Source of the DNA: Corydoras sp. C115
Lineage: Eukaryota > Chordata > Actinopteri > Siluriformes > Callichthyidae
NCBI GenBank assembly: GCA_019802505.1
Contig: JAFMOC010000031.1
Location: 5,915,514 to 5,979,513 of the forward strand
Length of the DNA stretch: 64,000 nt
Direction: 5' to 3'
In this document: positions 1 to 14,100 of the stretch, piece after piece
Numbering within the stretch: the first letter of the stretch is position 1
How the letters are laid out: each line of letters begins with the position of its first letter
Notes under the pieces: model-generated
What the model was told of the DNA's origin: nothing
Databases searched by the model: none
Seen by the model: the letters and a program-made list of their open reading frames with translations, nothing else
Translations under genes and position numbers: made by a program

Positions 1-1352
<1,352 letters not shown>

Positions 1353-1369
1353 AAGGAGCTGAGACTTAC

Positions 1370-1406
1370 AGAGTGTGATGAAGGTCATGATGAAGATCTG
1401 CGTGCC
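1370..1406 (-). CDS. tm9sf2: tm9sf2 coding exon following the missing exon (37 nt)
   Basis: Read on the minus strand this gives GTQIFIMTFITL, matching the GTQILIMTFVTL helix of TM9SF2. The acceptor is a pyrimidine-rich stretch ending GGACAG, and the donor is GTAAGT. It starts in phase 0 and ends one base into a codon. The rest of the protein lies left of the window. Confidence 0.85.
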
Positions 1407-4400
1407 CTGTCCGAGAACACAGAAACAGCAGCCATCCCCTGAGGGTTCCTCGGAGAGTCTGAACCAAGCAGGGATTTTCTGTGATCTGTGGATGAGACCA
1501 TATGGTGCAGATATGAGGACGGGACTGGGAATAGCATTGCGATGTGCCAAACGAACGTCGTCATGGTTACCATCAAATACACTAGGGCTGCAACTAACGA
1601 TTATTTTGATAATCGATTAATCGGTCGATTATTTTTTCGATTAATCGGATAAATTATTTTCCTCCCATGTCTTTACATTTATCCATCCATCCATTATCTT
1701 CCACTTCCTCTATTAGGGTCGGGGGGGGGGGGGTTCCCCATGCCCATCCAGGGGACACTGTTTCAGGCGCTGGGCAGATACACCCAGGACAGGGCGCCAA
1801 TCTATCGCTGGGCACACACTCACTCACACAGACACACTCTATATGGGGCAATTTGGAGAACTCAATTTTGATCAAAGTTTTTGGACTGTGGGAGGAAACC
1901 GGAGAACCCGGAGGAAACCCACGCGGACACGGGGAGAACATGGAAACTCCACCCAGATGGGGATTCGAACCGGGAATCCCTAGTGCTGAGAGGAGAACAT
2001 GCTAAACACTAGGCGGCACGGTGGCTTCTTTACATTTAGTCATGTAGAATTATTAAGCAGGTCAATAAATGTCTGGGGCGGCACGGTGGCTTAGTGGTTA
2101 GCATGTTCTCCTCTCAGCACTAGGGATTCCCGGTTCGAATCCCCATCTGGGTGCAGTTTCCATGTTCTCTCCATATCTGCGTGGGTTTCCTCCGGGTTCT
2201 CCAGTTTCCTCCCACAGTCCAAAAACATGGATCAAGTCAATTGAATTCTCAAAATTGCCCCATATAGAGTGTGTCTGTGTGAGTGAGTGTGTGTCCAGCG
2301 ATGGATTGGCACCCTGTCCTGGGTCTATCTGCCCAGCGCCCGAGACGTTCTCCCCTGGATGGGCATGGGGAACCCCACCGCGACCCTAATAGAGGATAAA
2401 GCGGGAGATAATGAATGAATGAATAAATGTCTGGTTTTATTTATTGTACTATTTGATTTTAAGGCATTAAATTCGCCCAAAGAACAATTAAAAACAAATC
2501 TCAAACACACACTGGATCAAAATGTAGCATAGTGTAAAAAAAAAAAAAATACCGTATTTTCCGGACTATAAGGCGCACCTAAAAGCCTAAAATGTTCCCA
2601 GAAATCGGACGTGCGCCTTATAATCCGGTGCGCTTTATACGTGTACGGAGTTCCAAAATCGATAAAAGTATTGTTGTGCGACCGGGTGGTTTTCCCCACA
2701 CTTCACCGTCCCTGCTGATCTGTGGCTCCATGCGCTCATCTCACAGAAAAGCCGAGTGAAGAAAATTAATTGGGAGCTCGCCGTCATTCCGGGAGGATTA
2801 AATAAAGAACTGCGACCGCTGGACATTGGCGTAAACGGGGCGTTTAAAGTAAAGTTTGCGGGCGGCGTGGGAGCGATGGATGATAGCCGCCGAACACACG
2901 TTTACTAAAACTCGGGAGGCGGCGGCGGGCGAGTTACGCCACCGTCTGTGAATGGATTGATTAACATCTACCCGTCTGCATCAACATATCACACCTATAC
3001 TCAAAAACCTACATTGGCTACCTGTTTCACATCGAATAACCTATAATAAGATACTATTGCTTAAGTTACAAAGCCCTCACACAACGCTTGCACCGGCCCT
3101 ACATTTTCAGACATGTTATCTCACTACCATCCTCTAACGATATCCTGCGCTCAGCGCACGCTCCAGCTTACCAACAGTACCAAAAACAAGACACCAGACT
3201 CTGGGCGATAGAGCGTTCTCAGCTGCTGCAGTCTGCCCGCGTCTGTGGAACCAGCTCCCTAATAACATCCGAGTGGCAGACAGCCTGAATTCTTTTAAAT
3301 CTTTACTTAAAACCCATCTTTTTAGGGGACGCTTTATAGCGGCTTGGATTACTTCATCCAGGATTCTCATCCTATTGTACATCACACCATGGTTCTTTTC
3401 TTTTTTTTTTTTATCTTTTGTGGGCTATTACAATCTCTTTTCCATATCTTTTATGTCTTTGTTCTATTTTTTACTTTTCTTACATTCTACTCCATGCTAT
3501 TGTTATTTTTACTTGCTGTTTATTTGTATTTTTCTTGTGTTTGTATGTATGTCTTTGCTGTTAAGCGTCTTGAGTTTTTAGGAAAGGCGCTATACAAATA
3601 AAATTATTATTATTATTGTTGTTATCGACACTTTTCATAATCGTTTTTGATCGATTTTATCGATTCGTTGTTGCAGCCCTAAAACACACCATGTTTTATC
3701 ACACATCCCAGAAACGATACCAACCAAATTTGGATGTCCATTTTGATAAGACACAAGATATAAGATGAGGTTTGCAAACGGAGCCTGAGGAAAGGCTTAC
3801 ATATGCAATGCCTGACAGCAGGTGGATCTTAACCAAGTCAGCCTGCGAATCGCACAAATGAAAGGTTTTAATGACTGCAATTTCCAAGACAAACATTAAC
3901 GAAGGTTAATTAATAAGAACTTTAAGACGGCGGCGTGCTGACTCGCTGGTGAACGCCCTCTCCTCACATTCATGGAGGTCCTGGAAGGAAGGAAGGAAGG
4001 TAGGGGACAAAGTGCTTTCTGTGTGGTGTGTGAATGTTTTCCGTGTCTGTGGGTGTCCTCCAGGACCTCTGGGTTCTAGTCCAAATAAGACGCTGGGGGT
4101 GGGAATGTGGATCTGCCCTGTGCTGACCATGTGACCTGCCCTGAAGGTTGCTAAGGAGAAATTCTAAGAAGAATAACTAAAATTCACTCAATTAAAAGAC
4201 TAAAGTATTCTCAAATTGCTTCAAGGGCAGCACGGTGGCTTAGTGGTTGGCATGTTCTCCTCTCAGCGCTAGGGATTCCCGGTTCGAATGCCAATCTGGG
4301 TGGAGTTTCCATGTCCCCGTGTCCACGTGGGTTTCCTCCGGGATCAAGTCAATGGAGTTCTCCAATTGACCCATATAGAGTGTCTCTGTGTGAGTGAGTG

Positions 4401-7400
4401 TGTGCCCAGCGATAGATTGGCGTCCTGTCCTGGGTGTATCTGCCCAGCGCCCGAAACGTTCTCCCCTGGATGGGCATGGGGAACCCCCCCCCACGAGCCT
4501 AATATAGGATAAAGTAGAAGATAATGGATGGATGGCTGGAAATTGCTTCAAATTGTTCTCCCCATGTCCCTGTGGGTCTATTCTTGTTCTCCGGTTTCCT
4601 CCCACAGTCCAAAAGCATGGATTTAAGGTCAATCGGCTGCTCTAAATTGCCCCATATAGTGTGTCTGTGTTATTTGTGAGTATTTAGTGTGTGCTCAGAG
4701 ATCCACCCAGTGCCAACGTTCTCCAATCTGAAGGTTTGAGGGTTCAAATCCCAGCTCCACTGAAGTTACCAATGTGGGTCCTTGAGCAAAACCCTTAACC
4801 CTCATTGCTCCAGGGATGTTGTGATGAACCCTGTGCTTAACCCTTTGGATAAAAGCGTCCAATAAATGACCAAATGTAATGTAAATGGACTACAGAATGT
4901 CATTGTAGAACTATAACGTCCATCTACAGTCTAAGGTAAGTGGAGAAACAATGAGCTGTACCTAATAAACTGGCCGGTGAGTGTACATGACGTGTGTGAT
5001 GTTTGATGGAGGTGTCTATAGTTTCAGTGGTAACTGGTTACGCAGAGCAAACAGAAGAACAGTGTGGGTTCCTATAAGCTTCTTTGTTTAGTAGCTGAAG
5101 AAAGAGCGTAATTCGATGCGACGTGACGTTACGAAAGGTTTCTTATTAACTGTTTAACAATGTTCCGTTGCGAAATGTTTCTTCTGCCCTTATTTAAACA
5201 TCTCACGGGGTTTAGCACACACTGGGAAGTCATGACCCCTCTGCATTAAATACTGATGCTTAGTGTGCAACCCAATTAAAAACACTTTAAACCCTAAACA
5301 TCCATCCATCATCTTCCGCTTTATCCTATATTAGGGTCGCGGGGGGGGAGGGGGGGTTCCCCATGCCCATCCAGGGGAGATACACCCAGGACAGGGCGCC
5401 AATCTATCACTGGACACACACTCACTCACACAGACACACTCTATATGGGGCGATTTGCAGAACTCAATTGACTTGCTCCATGTTTTTGGACTGTGGAAGG
5501 AAACCGAAGAACCCGGAGGAAACCCACGTGGACACGGGGAGAACATGGAAGCTCCAGCCAGATTGGGATTCGAACCTGAATCCCTAGCGCTGAGAGGAGA
5601 ACATGCTAATCACTAAGCCACCACGCCGTCCAACTTCCATCCATCCATCCATTATTCATTCATTCATTATCTCCCGCTTTATCCTCTATTAGGGTCGCGG
5701 TGGGGTTCCCCATGCCATCCAGGGGAGAACGTTTCGGGCGCTGGGCAGATAGACTTAGGACAGGACGCCAATCCATCGCTGGACACACAACTCACGTCCA
5801 AACAGACACACTCTATATGGGGCGATTTGTAGAGAGAACTCAATTGACTTGATCCATGTTTTTGGACTGTGGGAGGGGAAAACGGGAGAACCCGAAAAGA
5901 AGGAAAACCCACGCAGACATCCGGGCGAGAACATTGGAAACTCCACCCAGATGGGGATTCGAACCGGGAATCCCTAGCGCTCAGAGGCGAACGTGCTAAC
6001 CACTAAGCCACCGTGCCGCCCTCCATCCATTATCTTCTGCTTTATGCTCTACTAGGTTCCTAGGAGAGTTCCCATCCAGGGGAGAACGTTTCAGGCGCTT
6101 GGCAGATAAACCCAGGACAGGACATCGATCGATCACTGACCACACACTCACCTTGATCCATGTTTTTGGACTGTGGGAGGAAACACTAGGCATGCATTCA
6201 TTCACACACACACACTCTATATGGGGCAATTTGAAGAACTCAATTGACTTGATCCATGTTTTTGGACTGTGGGAGGAAACCGGAGACCTGGGGAGGAAAA
6301 CCCATGGCGGACACGGGTGAGAACATGGAACGTATGGAAACTACACCCAGATGGGAATTTGAACCGGGAATCCCTAGCGCTGAGAGGAGAACATGCTAAC
6401 CAATAAGCCACAACCCTAAACATTGGATTTTAATTAGTGGTTGGTTTTATATTTAGAGATTTGCAGACTTTAACGATCCTGTATTATTAGTTTGTATTTA
6501 TCATCTTCACATTTCTACATGTTTAATAAATGTACAGCGGGAACGTGAGAGACGCGTACCTGGTCCATCTGGTTGTACCTGGTGATGTCCTTGTGCAGGG
6601 TTCTCAGCAGGATCATGGCCACCATGCCGGAGAGGAACAGCACGATGACCAAAGAGTTCATGATACTTCACAGAACAGTAACAATGTTTACACGTCTCAC
6701 AGTGTTCACAATATTTATAAAGATTTCTCCATTTTCAGAATATTAAGTCCCAATTACTGTCACTTCCTCTACTCTGAACCAATAAAGGATTGTCCTGTCT
6801 TGTCTCGTCTCGTCTCATCCTGTCCTGTCTAGTCCCGTCTCGTCCTGTCTTGTCCTATCTTGTTCTGTCCTGTCCTATCTTGCCCTGTCCTGTGCTTGTC
6901 CTTTTCCTTGTTCTGTCTTGTCTTCTCCTGTCTAATTCCATCTAGTCCTGTCTTGTCTTATCTTGTTCTGTCCTGTGCTTGTCCTTTTCCTTGTCCTTCT
7001 GATGTCTTATCCTGTCCTGTCCTGTCCCGTCCCGTTCTGTATTATCTTATTCTGTCCTGTCCCGTCCTGTATTATTTTATCTTGTCCTGTACTGTCCTAT
7101 CTTGTCCTGTCCTGTGCTTGTCCTTTTCCTTGTCCTTGTGCTGTCTTATCCTGTCCTGTCTAATTTCATCTAGTCCTGTCTTGTCCTATCTTGTTCTGTC
7201 CTGTCCTGTGCTTGTCCTTTTCCTTATCCTTGTGCTGTCTTATGCTGTCCTGTCCCGTCCCATCCTGTCCTGTATTATCTTATCTTGTCCTGCACTGTCC
7301 CGTCTTATTCTGTCCTGTCACGTCCTGTATTATCTTATCTTGTCCTGTACTGTCCCGTCTTGTCCTGTCCTGTTCCGTCCTGTATTATCTTATCTTGTCC

Positions 7401-9756
7401 TGTACTGTCCTATCTTGTCCTGTCCCGTCTTGTCCTGTTCCGTCCCGTCCTTTATTATCTTATCTTGTCCTGTACTGTCCCGTCTTATTCTGTCCTGTCA
7501 CGTCCTGTATTATCTTATCTTGTCCTGTCCTGTCCCGTCTTGTCCTGTATTATCTTATCTTGTCCTGTCCCGTCTTGTCCTGTTCCGTCCCGTCCTTTAT
7601 TATCTTATCTTGATCTGTACTGTCCCGTCTTGTCCTGTCCTGTCCTGTATTATCTCCACTTGTCCTGTACTGTCCTATCTTGTCCTGTCCTGTGCTTGTC
7701 CTTTTCCTTGTCCTTGTGCTGTCTTATCCTGTCCTGTCTAATTTCATCTAGTCCTGTCTTGTCCTATCTTGTTCTGTCCTGTCCTGTGCTTGTCCTTTTC
7801 CTTATCCTTGTGCTGTCTTATGCTGTCCTGTCCCGTCCCATCCTGTCCTGTATTATCTTATCTTGTCCTGCCTGTCCGTCTTATTCTGTCCTGTCACGTC
7901 CTGTATTATCTTATCTTGTCCCTGTACTGTCCCGTGCTGTCCTTGTCCTGTTCCGTCCTGTATTATCTTATCTTGTCCTGTACTGTCCTATCTTGTCCTG
8001 TCCCGTCTTGTCCTGTTCCGTCCCGTCCTTTATTATCTTATCTTGTCCTGTACTGTCCCGTCTTATTCTGTCCTGTCACGTCCTGTATTATCTATCTTGT
8101 CCTGTCCTGTCCCGTCTTGTCCTGTATTATCTTATCTTGTCCTGTCCGTCTTGTCTGTTCCGTCCCGTCCTTTATTATCTTATCTTGATCTGTACTGTCC
8201 CGTCTTGTCCTGTCCTGTCCTGTATTATCTCCACTTGTCCTGTACTGTCCTATCTTGTCCTGTCCTGTGCTTGTCCTTTTCCTTGTCCTTGTGCTGTCTT
8301 ATCCTGTCCTGTCTAATTTCATCTAGTCCTGTCTTGTCCTATCTTGTTCTGTCCTGTCCTGTGCTTGTCCTTTTCCTTATCCTTGTGCTGTCTTATGCTG
8401 TCCTGTCCCGTCCCATCCTGTCCTGTATTATCTTATGCTTGTCCTGCACTGTCCCGTCTTATTCTGTCCTGTCACGTCCTGTATTATCTTATCTTGTCCT
8501 GTACTGTCCCGTCTTGTCCTGTCCTGTTCCGTCCTGTATTATCTTATCTTGTCCTGTACTGTCCTATCTTGTCCTGTCCCGTCTTGTCCTGTTCCGTCCC
8601 GTCCTTTATTATCTTATCTTGTCCTGTACTGTCCCGTCTTATTCTGTCCTGTCACGTCCTGTATTATCTTGTCTTGTCCTGTCCTGTCCCATCTTGTCCT
8701 GTATTATCTTATCTTGTCCTGTCCCGTCTTGTCCTGTTCCGTCCTGTCCTTTATTATCTTATCTTGATCTGTACTGTCCCGTCTTGTCCTGTCCTGTCCT
8801 GTATTATCTTATCTTGTCCTGTACTGTCCTATCTTGTCCTGTCCTGTTCTGTCCCGTCCTTTATTATCTCCACTTGTCCTGTACTGTCCCGTCTTGTCCT
8901 GTCCCATCCCGTCCTGTATTATCTTATCTTATGTCAAATGGAAGCACAGTGCTGCAGAGGTGCGGCTCTGACATTCAACCAGAAGGTCCCAGGTTCGATT
9001 CCCGGGTTCGATTCCCAATCGGGGTAAAGCAAAGCATCTGCATGTCCTCCCTGTACCTGCCTGGGTTTACTCCGGGTCCTCACTCGGCTTTCCTCCCACA
9101 TTCCAAACACATGCTGATGAGAATACTAGGAGGAACCCTGGGTGAGAACCCGGAGTAAAGCCAGTCAGGTACAGGGAGGACATGCAGACAATTTCCTTCA
9201 CCCCGAGCGGGAAGTAAACGAAGCCATGGCTAAATGATGTTAAAGGTTATTTTATTAGGGTTTTATTTTTAAAGGTTATTTTATTTAAAGGGTTAAAGAA
9301 AGAAAGGTCGTGTACTCACCTAAACCACTGGATGTTAGTATGAGGCATGGAAACCAAAATGTAATCCCATCTTGAGGCCCATTTGATCTCATCAGTGGAC
9401 TGATAAAAACACAATTAATATATTAACGAACTCTAAACATGGACCTGATCATTAAGATTAACGACATCAACCTCAGACCTACCTCAAATTTAATGGAATA
9501 AGAGTAGGTCACTTTAAAGGTACCAGTGGATTCCACGGGAATCTCCATGGGTGGACCTTCACATAACGGACTGATCTCATCAATGTGTTTTATACTGAAA
9601 GACATGAAGTAAACATCACCTTTAACCCTGCAGCATTTAGATTAGACCATTCTTACCATTCTTAATTGATTGATGGATTTATAGTGTTGTTACTTTGCTT
9701 TTTACTATGTAGCACTTTGAGATTTGTGACCAAATGTAAAGTGCACTACAAATAAA

Positions 9757-9800
<44 letters not shown>

Positions 9801-11155
9801 GACTACAGCAATAAAGTGCATGAAGGCAAGGCATGCAATTATTCACAATAATACACAACCTCGATGTCATAAAATGCTCACAAACACGCTATTTTAATTA
9901 TCTGGTTATTTTAATAATCTGGTCGTCTGCAATCTAGTCTGGGTAACGAAGTCAACATTGAGTGCTGAGTAACGGGATATCGGTTACGTGCTCGTTGCTC
10001 GCTGTTTATATTAATCTGCATTTACATTAATAGTACATGATTTAGGGCGGCACGGTGGCTTAGTGGTTAGCATGTTCTCCTCTCAGTGATGGGGATTCCC
10101 GGTTCGAATCCCAATCTGGGTGGAGTCTCCATGTTCTCCCCGTGTCTGCGTGGGTTTCCTCCGGGTTCTCCGGTTTCCTCCCACAGTCCAAAAACATGGA
10201 TCAAGTCAATTGAGTTCTCCAAATTGCCCCATATAGAGTGTGTCTGTGTGAGTGAGTGTGTGTCCAGTGATGGATTGGCACCAGTCTATCTTTCCAGCGC
10301 CTGAAATGTTCTCCCCTGGATGGGCATGGGGAACCCCCCCCCCCCCCCGCGACTCTAATATAGGATAAAGCAGAAGATAATGGATGGATGGATGAGTAAA
10401 TGATTCTATTGTTATTGTCAATGATAAATTGATCAGCCAATCGGATTTAAGGACCAGGACTATCTGATTTATAAAAGACAATACAGACTATATCTATATC
10501 TATATATCGCGGGGGGGTTCCCAATGCCCATCCAGGGGAGAACGTTTCGGGCGCTGGGCAGATACACCCAGGACAGGACGCCAATCTATCACTGGGCACT
10601 CACTCACACACACAGAGAAACTCTATATGGGGCAATTTGGAGAATTCAATTGACCTTGATCCATGTTTTTGGATTGTGGGAGGAAACCGGAGAACCCGGA
10701 GGAAACCCACGCGGACACGGGGAGAACATGGAAACTCCACCCAGATTGGGATCCGAACCGGGAATCCCTAGTGCTGAGAGGAGAACTGCTAACCTCTAAG
10801 CCACCGAGCCCCCCTATATATATATATATATTCATTCATTCATTATTACCCGCTTTATCCTCTAATAGGGTCGCAGTGGGGATCCCCATGCCCATCCAGG
10901 GGAGACCGTCTCGGGCGCTGGGCAGATACACCCAGGACAGGGCGCCAATCCATCACTGGGCACACACTCACTCACTCAAACACACTCTATATGGGGCAAT
11001 TTGGAGAACTCAAATAACTTGATCCATGTTTTTGGACTGTGGGAGGAAACCGGAGAACCCGGAGGAAACCCACACGGACACGGGGAGAACATGGAAACTC
11101 CACCCAGATGGGGATTAGAACCGGGAATCCCTAGTGCTGAGAGGCCACCATGCCA

Positions 11156-11190
<35 letters not shown>

Positions 11191-14100
11191 CGCAATAATT
11201 GTACAGATCAGCAGAAACCAACTTCATTCATTACAAGCTTAGCAATAGCATAATTAATTAATAAAGTCTTAGGAATGATCATTACGGTCATTATATATAA
11301 TTGATCATTATATATAATGATGATGGGGCTCTGGGGTTGTCACTGTGGCATCACTGCAAAGTCATAAATAATGAAACTGCATTGCATAGACATCTCAAAT
11401 GAGGACACGAGCTTATTCAGAGACATTCTGTAGGCTGTTCTATTTAAATTATTACATTTAAATTTAAACTACTAAGAAGTCAGTATTTAAATGCATTCAA
11501 ATATGCAACAAACGTATACCTCATGACTGCGGCTAAAGACATTAAGCTGTTACACGATACCCATACTTATTATTACAAGTTATATAGTCAAATTGCCCCA
11601 TATAGTCTGTGTGGCATGTTCTCCTCTCAGTGGTAGGGATTCCCGTTTCGAATTTCCATGTTCTCCCCGTGTCCGCGTGGGTTTCCTCCGGGTTCTCCGG
11701 TTTCCTCCCACAGTCCAAAAACATGGATCGAGTCAATTTGAGTTCTCCAAATTGCCCCATATAGAGTGTGTCTGTGTGAGTGAGTGTGTGTCCAGCGATA
11801 GATTGGCGTCCTGTCCTGGGTGTATCTGCCCAGCACCCGAAATGTTCTCCCTGGATGGGCATGGGGAACCCCCTCGCGACCCTGATATAGGATAAAGCTG
11901 AAGATAATGGATGGATGAAATCTTTATGGAGTGTGGCACGGTCCCTTAGTGGTTGGCATGTTCTCCTCTCAGGATCCAGGTTCGAATCCCAATTTGGGTG
12001 GAGTTTCCATGTTCTCCCCGTGTCCATGTGGGTTTCCTCCGGGTTCCTTCCACAGTCCAAAAACATGGATCGAGTCGATTGAATTCTCCAAATTGCCCCA
12101 TATAGAGTGTGTCTGTGTGAGTGAGTGTGTGTCCAGTGATAGATTGCCCCCCTGTTCTTGGTGTATCTGCCCAGCGCCCGAAACGTTCTCCCCTGGATGG
12201 GCATGGGGAACCCCCCCGCGACCCTAATAGAGGATAAAGCGAAGATAATGGATGGATGGTTTAGTCACTCCAACAAACCTTTTGGGCTCCAGTCTTGCAG
12301 CCACCAGCCGAGATCCCACCCAGTTCTCGTTTTTCCCGCTGTGGAAGGTGATGGTAATGTCCACGTGGTTGAAGAGGTAGAACGTGTTCTTCTTGTTGAA
12401 CTCAGACTTAAAAACACAGAACATACAGAAGGTTATTAAAGCACAACTTACGGTCCAAACTAAAGTAGAATCAGGATCTGCTGAAATCCACTCAAGGAGA
12501 TCCACTCACATTAATGACACAGGCGTCTTTGGGTTTTCCTTCTAAAGTCACCAAGCAGCCAATGGGGAAGCCAGGGTTGCAGTACTTCTGCCCGTCTTCA
12601 ACATCATAGCACCATGTTACAGGCATGTTGTCGACAATCCTGTGGGAAACAGATGACGGGAACCTCAAATAACTCTGAATATCTGATTGCGTCTCATCAT
12701 CTTCAGCTTAATCCAATACTAGGGTCATGGCAGGAGTGGGGGGGGGGGTTCCCCGTGCCTATAAAGGGGAGAATATTGGGCTGGGCAGATACCCCCAGAA
12801 CAGGGGGGTCCATCAATCCATCACTGGGCATGCATTCATTCACATAGACACACACACACACACTATATGGGGCAATTTAGAGAAGCCAGTTTACCTTGAT
12901 CCAAGTTTTTGGACTGTGGGAGGAAACTGGAGAACCCGGAGGAAACCCACATGGACACGGGGAGAACATGGAAACCACCCAGATTGGGATTCAAACCTAA
13001 ATCACCATCACCCTAAGTAAATGTTCATCCATCCATCCATTATCTTCTGCTTTATCCTCTACTAGGGGGGGGGGATTCCCCATTCCCATCCAGGGGAGAA
13101 CGTTTCGGGCACTGGGCAGATACAGCCAGGACAGGACGCCAATCTACCACTGGACACACACTCACTCACACAGACACACTCTATATGGGGGAAATTTGGA
13201 GAACTCAATTGACATTGATCCATATTGTTTACTGTGGGAGGTACTGGAGAACCCAGAGGAAACCCACGCGGACACGGGGAGAACATGGAAACCACCCAGA
13301 TTGGGATTCAAACCTAAATCCCCCACTTGTAAACCACCATCACCCTAAGTAAATGTTCATCCATCCATCCATTATCTTCTGCTTTATCCTCTACTAGGGT
13401 CGCGGGGGGAGGGGGGGGTTCCCCATTCCCATCCAGGGGAGAACGTTTCGGGCACTGGGCAGATACAGCCAGGACAGGACGCCAATCTACCACTGGACAC
13501 ACACTCACTCACACAGACACACTCTATATGGGGAAATTTGGAGAACTCAATTGACATTGATCCATATTGTTTACTGTGGGAGGTACTGGAGAACCCAGAG
13601 GAAACCCACGCAGACACGGGGAGAACATGGAAACTCCACCCAGATTGGGATTCCAACCAGGAACCCCTAGCGCTGAGAGGAGAACATGCTAAGCACTAAG
13701 CCACCGTGGAGGATGGATGTCAGACTAACATTTAAATGGTACACAAATCTACACCCACCGCCATTGTGCCACATGCTATTTGTCTGGAGCACCTTTGTTG
13801 CTGCGTGCAGGGCATTCAGGTTGTGGTGTTGTACATTTCTGCTGAGCTCGTAATGAAAAGTTGCAATCAAAATAAAGAGAGGACATCTCGTGCAGACCTT
13901 TGAAGATCCGGCACAAAAACCACCCCACCCAATAATTTGATTGTATTCCACTAGGACAATGTTTTCATCTGGAACTAGTTCTGAACATTGCGGCCACATC
14001 ACATGACCAATCACTACAGAGGCTGTAAACCTAAAGTATCTCTAGTTTGAGTGTACTGGACATTTACATCTATATAAAAGGGGTTTTAATTAAGTGTCTA

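Larger units (their letters stand above)
1583..3681. mobile_element. hAT-like DNA transposon remnant hosting four nested insertions
   Basis: The left end TAGGGCTGCAAC and right end GTTGCAGCCCTA are perfect inverted termini, each followed by AT-rich TCGATTAATC-type sequence typical of a hAT family widespread in fish. The flanks AAATACAC (1575-1582) and AAACACAC (3682-3689) form an 8-bp target-site duplication with one mismatch. No transposase of its own remains. The interior holds two SINE-1 copies, a pogo/Tigger-like fragment and a LINE 3' end. Confidence 0.8.

Noticed and set aside
2548..3625. Active transposase or reverse transcriptase genes
   Set aside because: Only short frameshifted fragments with family motifs remain.
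6860..9158. Long open frames (up to 431 codons) with repeating VLSCPV-type residues
   Set aside because: They arise from a stop-free five-base repeat that is open in all plus frames. No domain, no codon bias, no start context.
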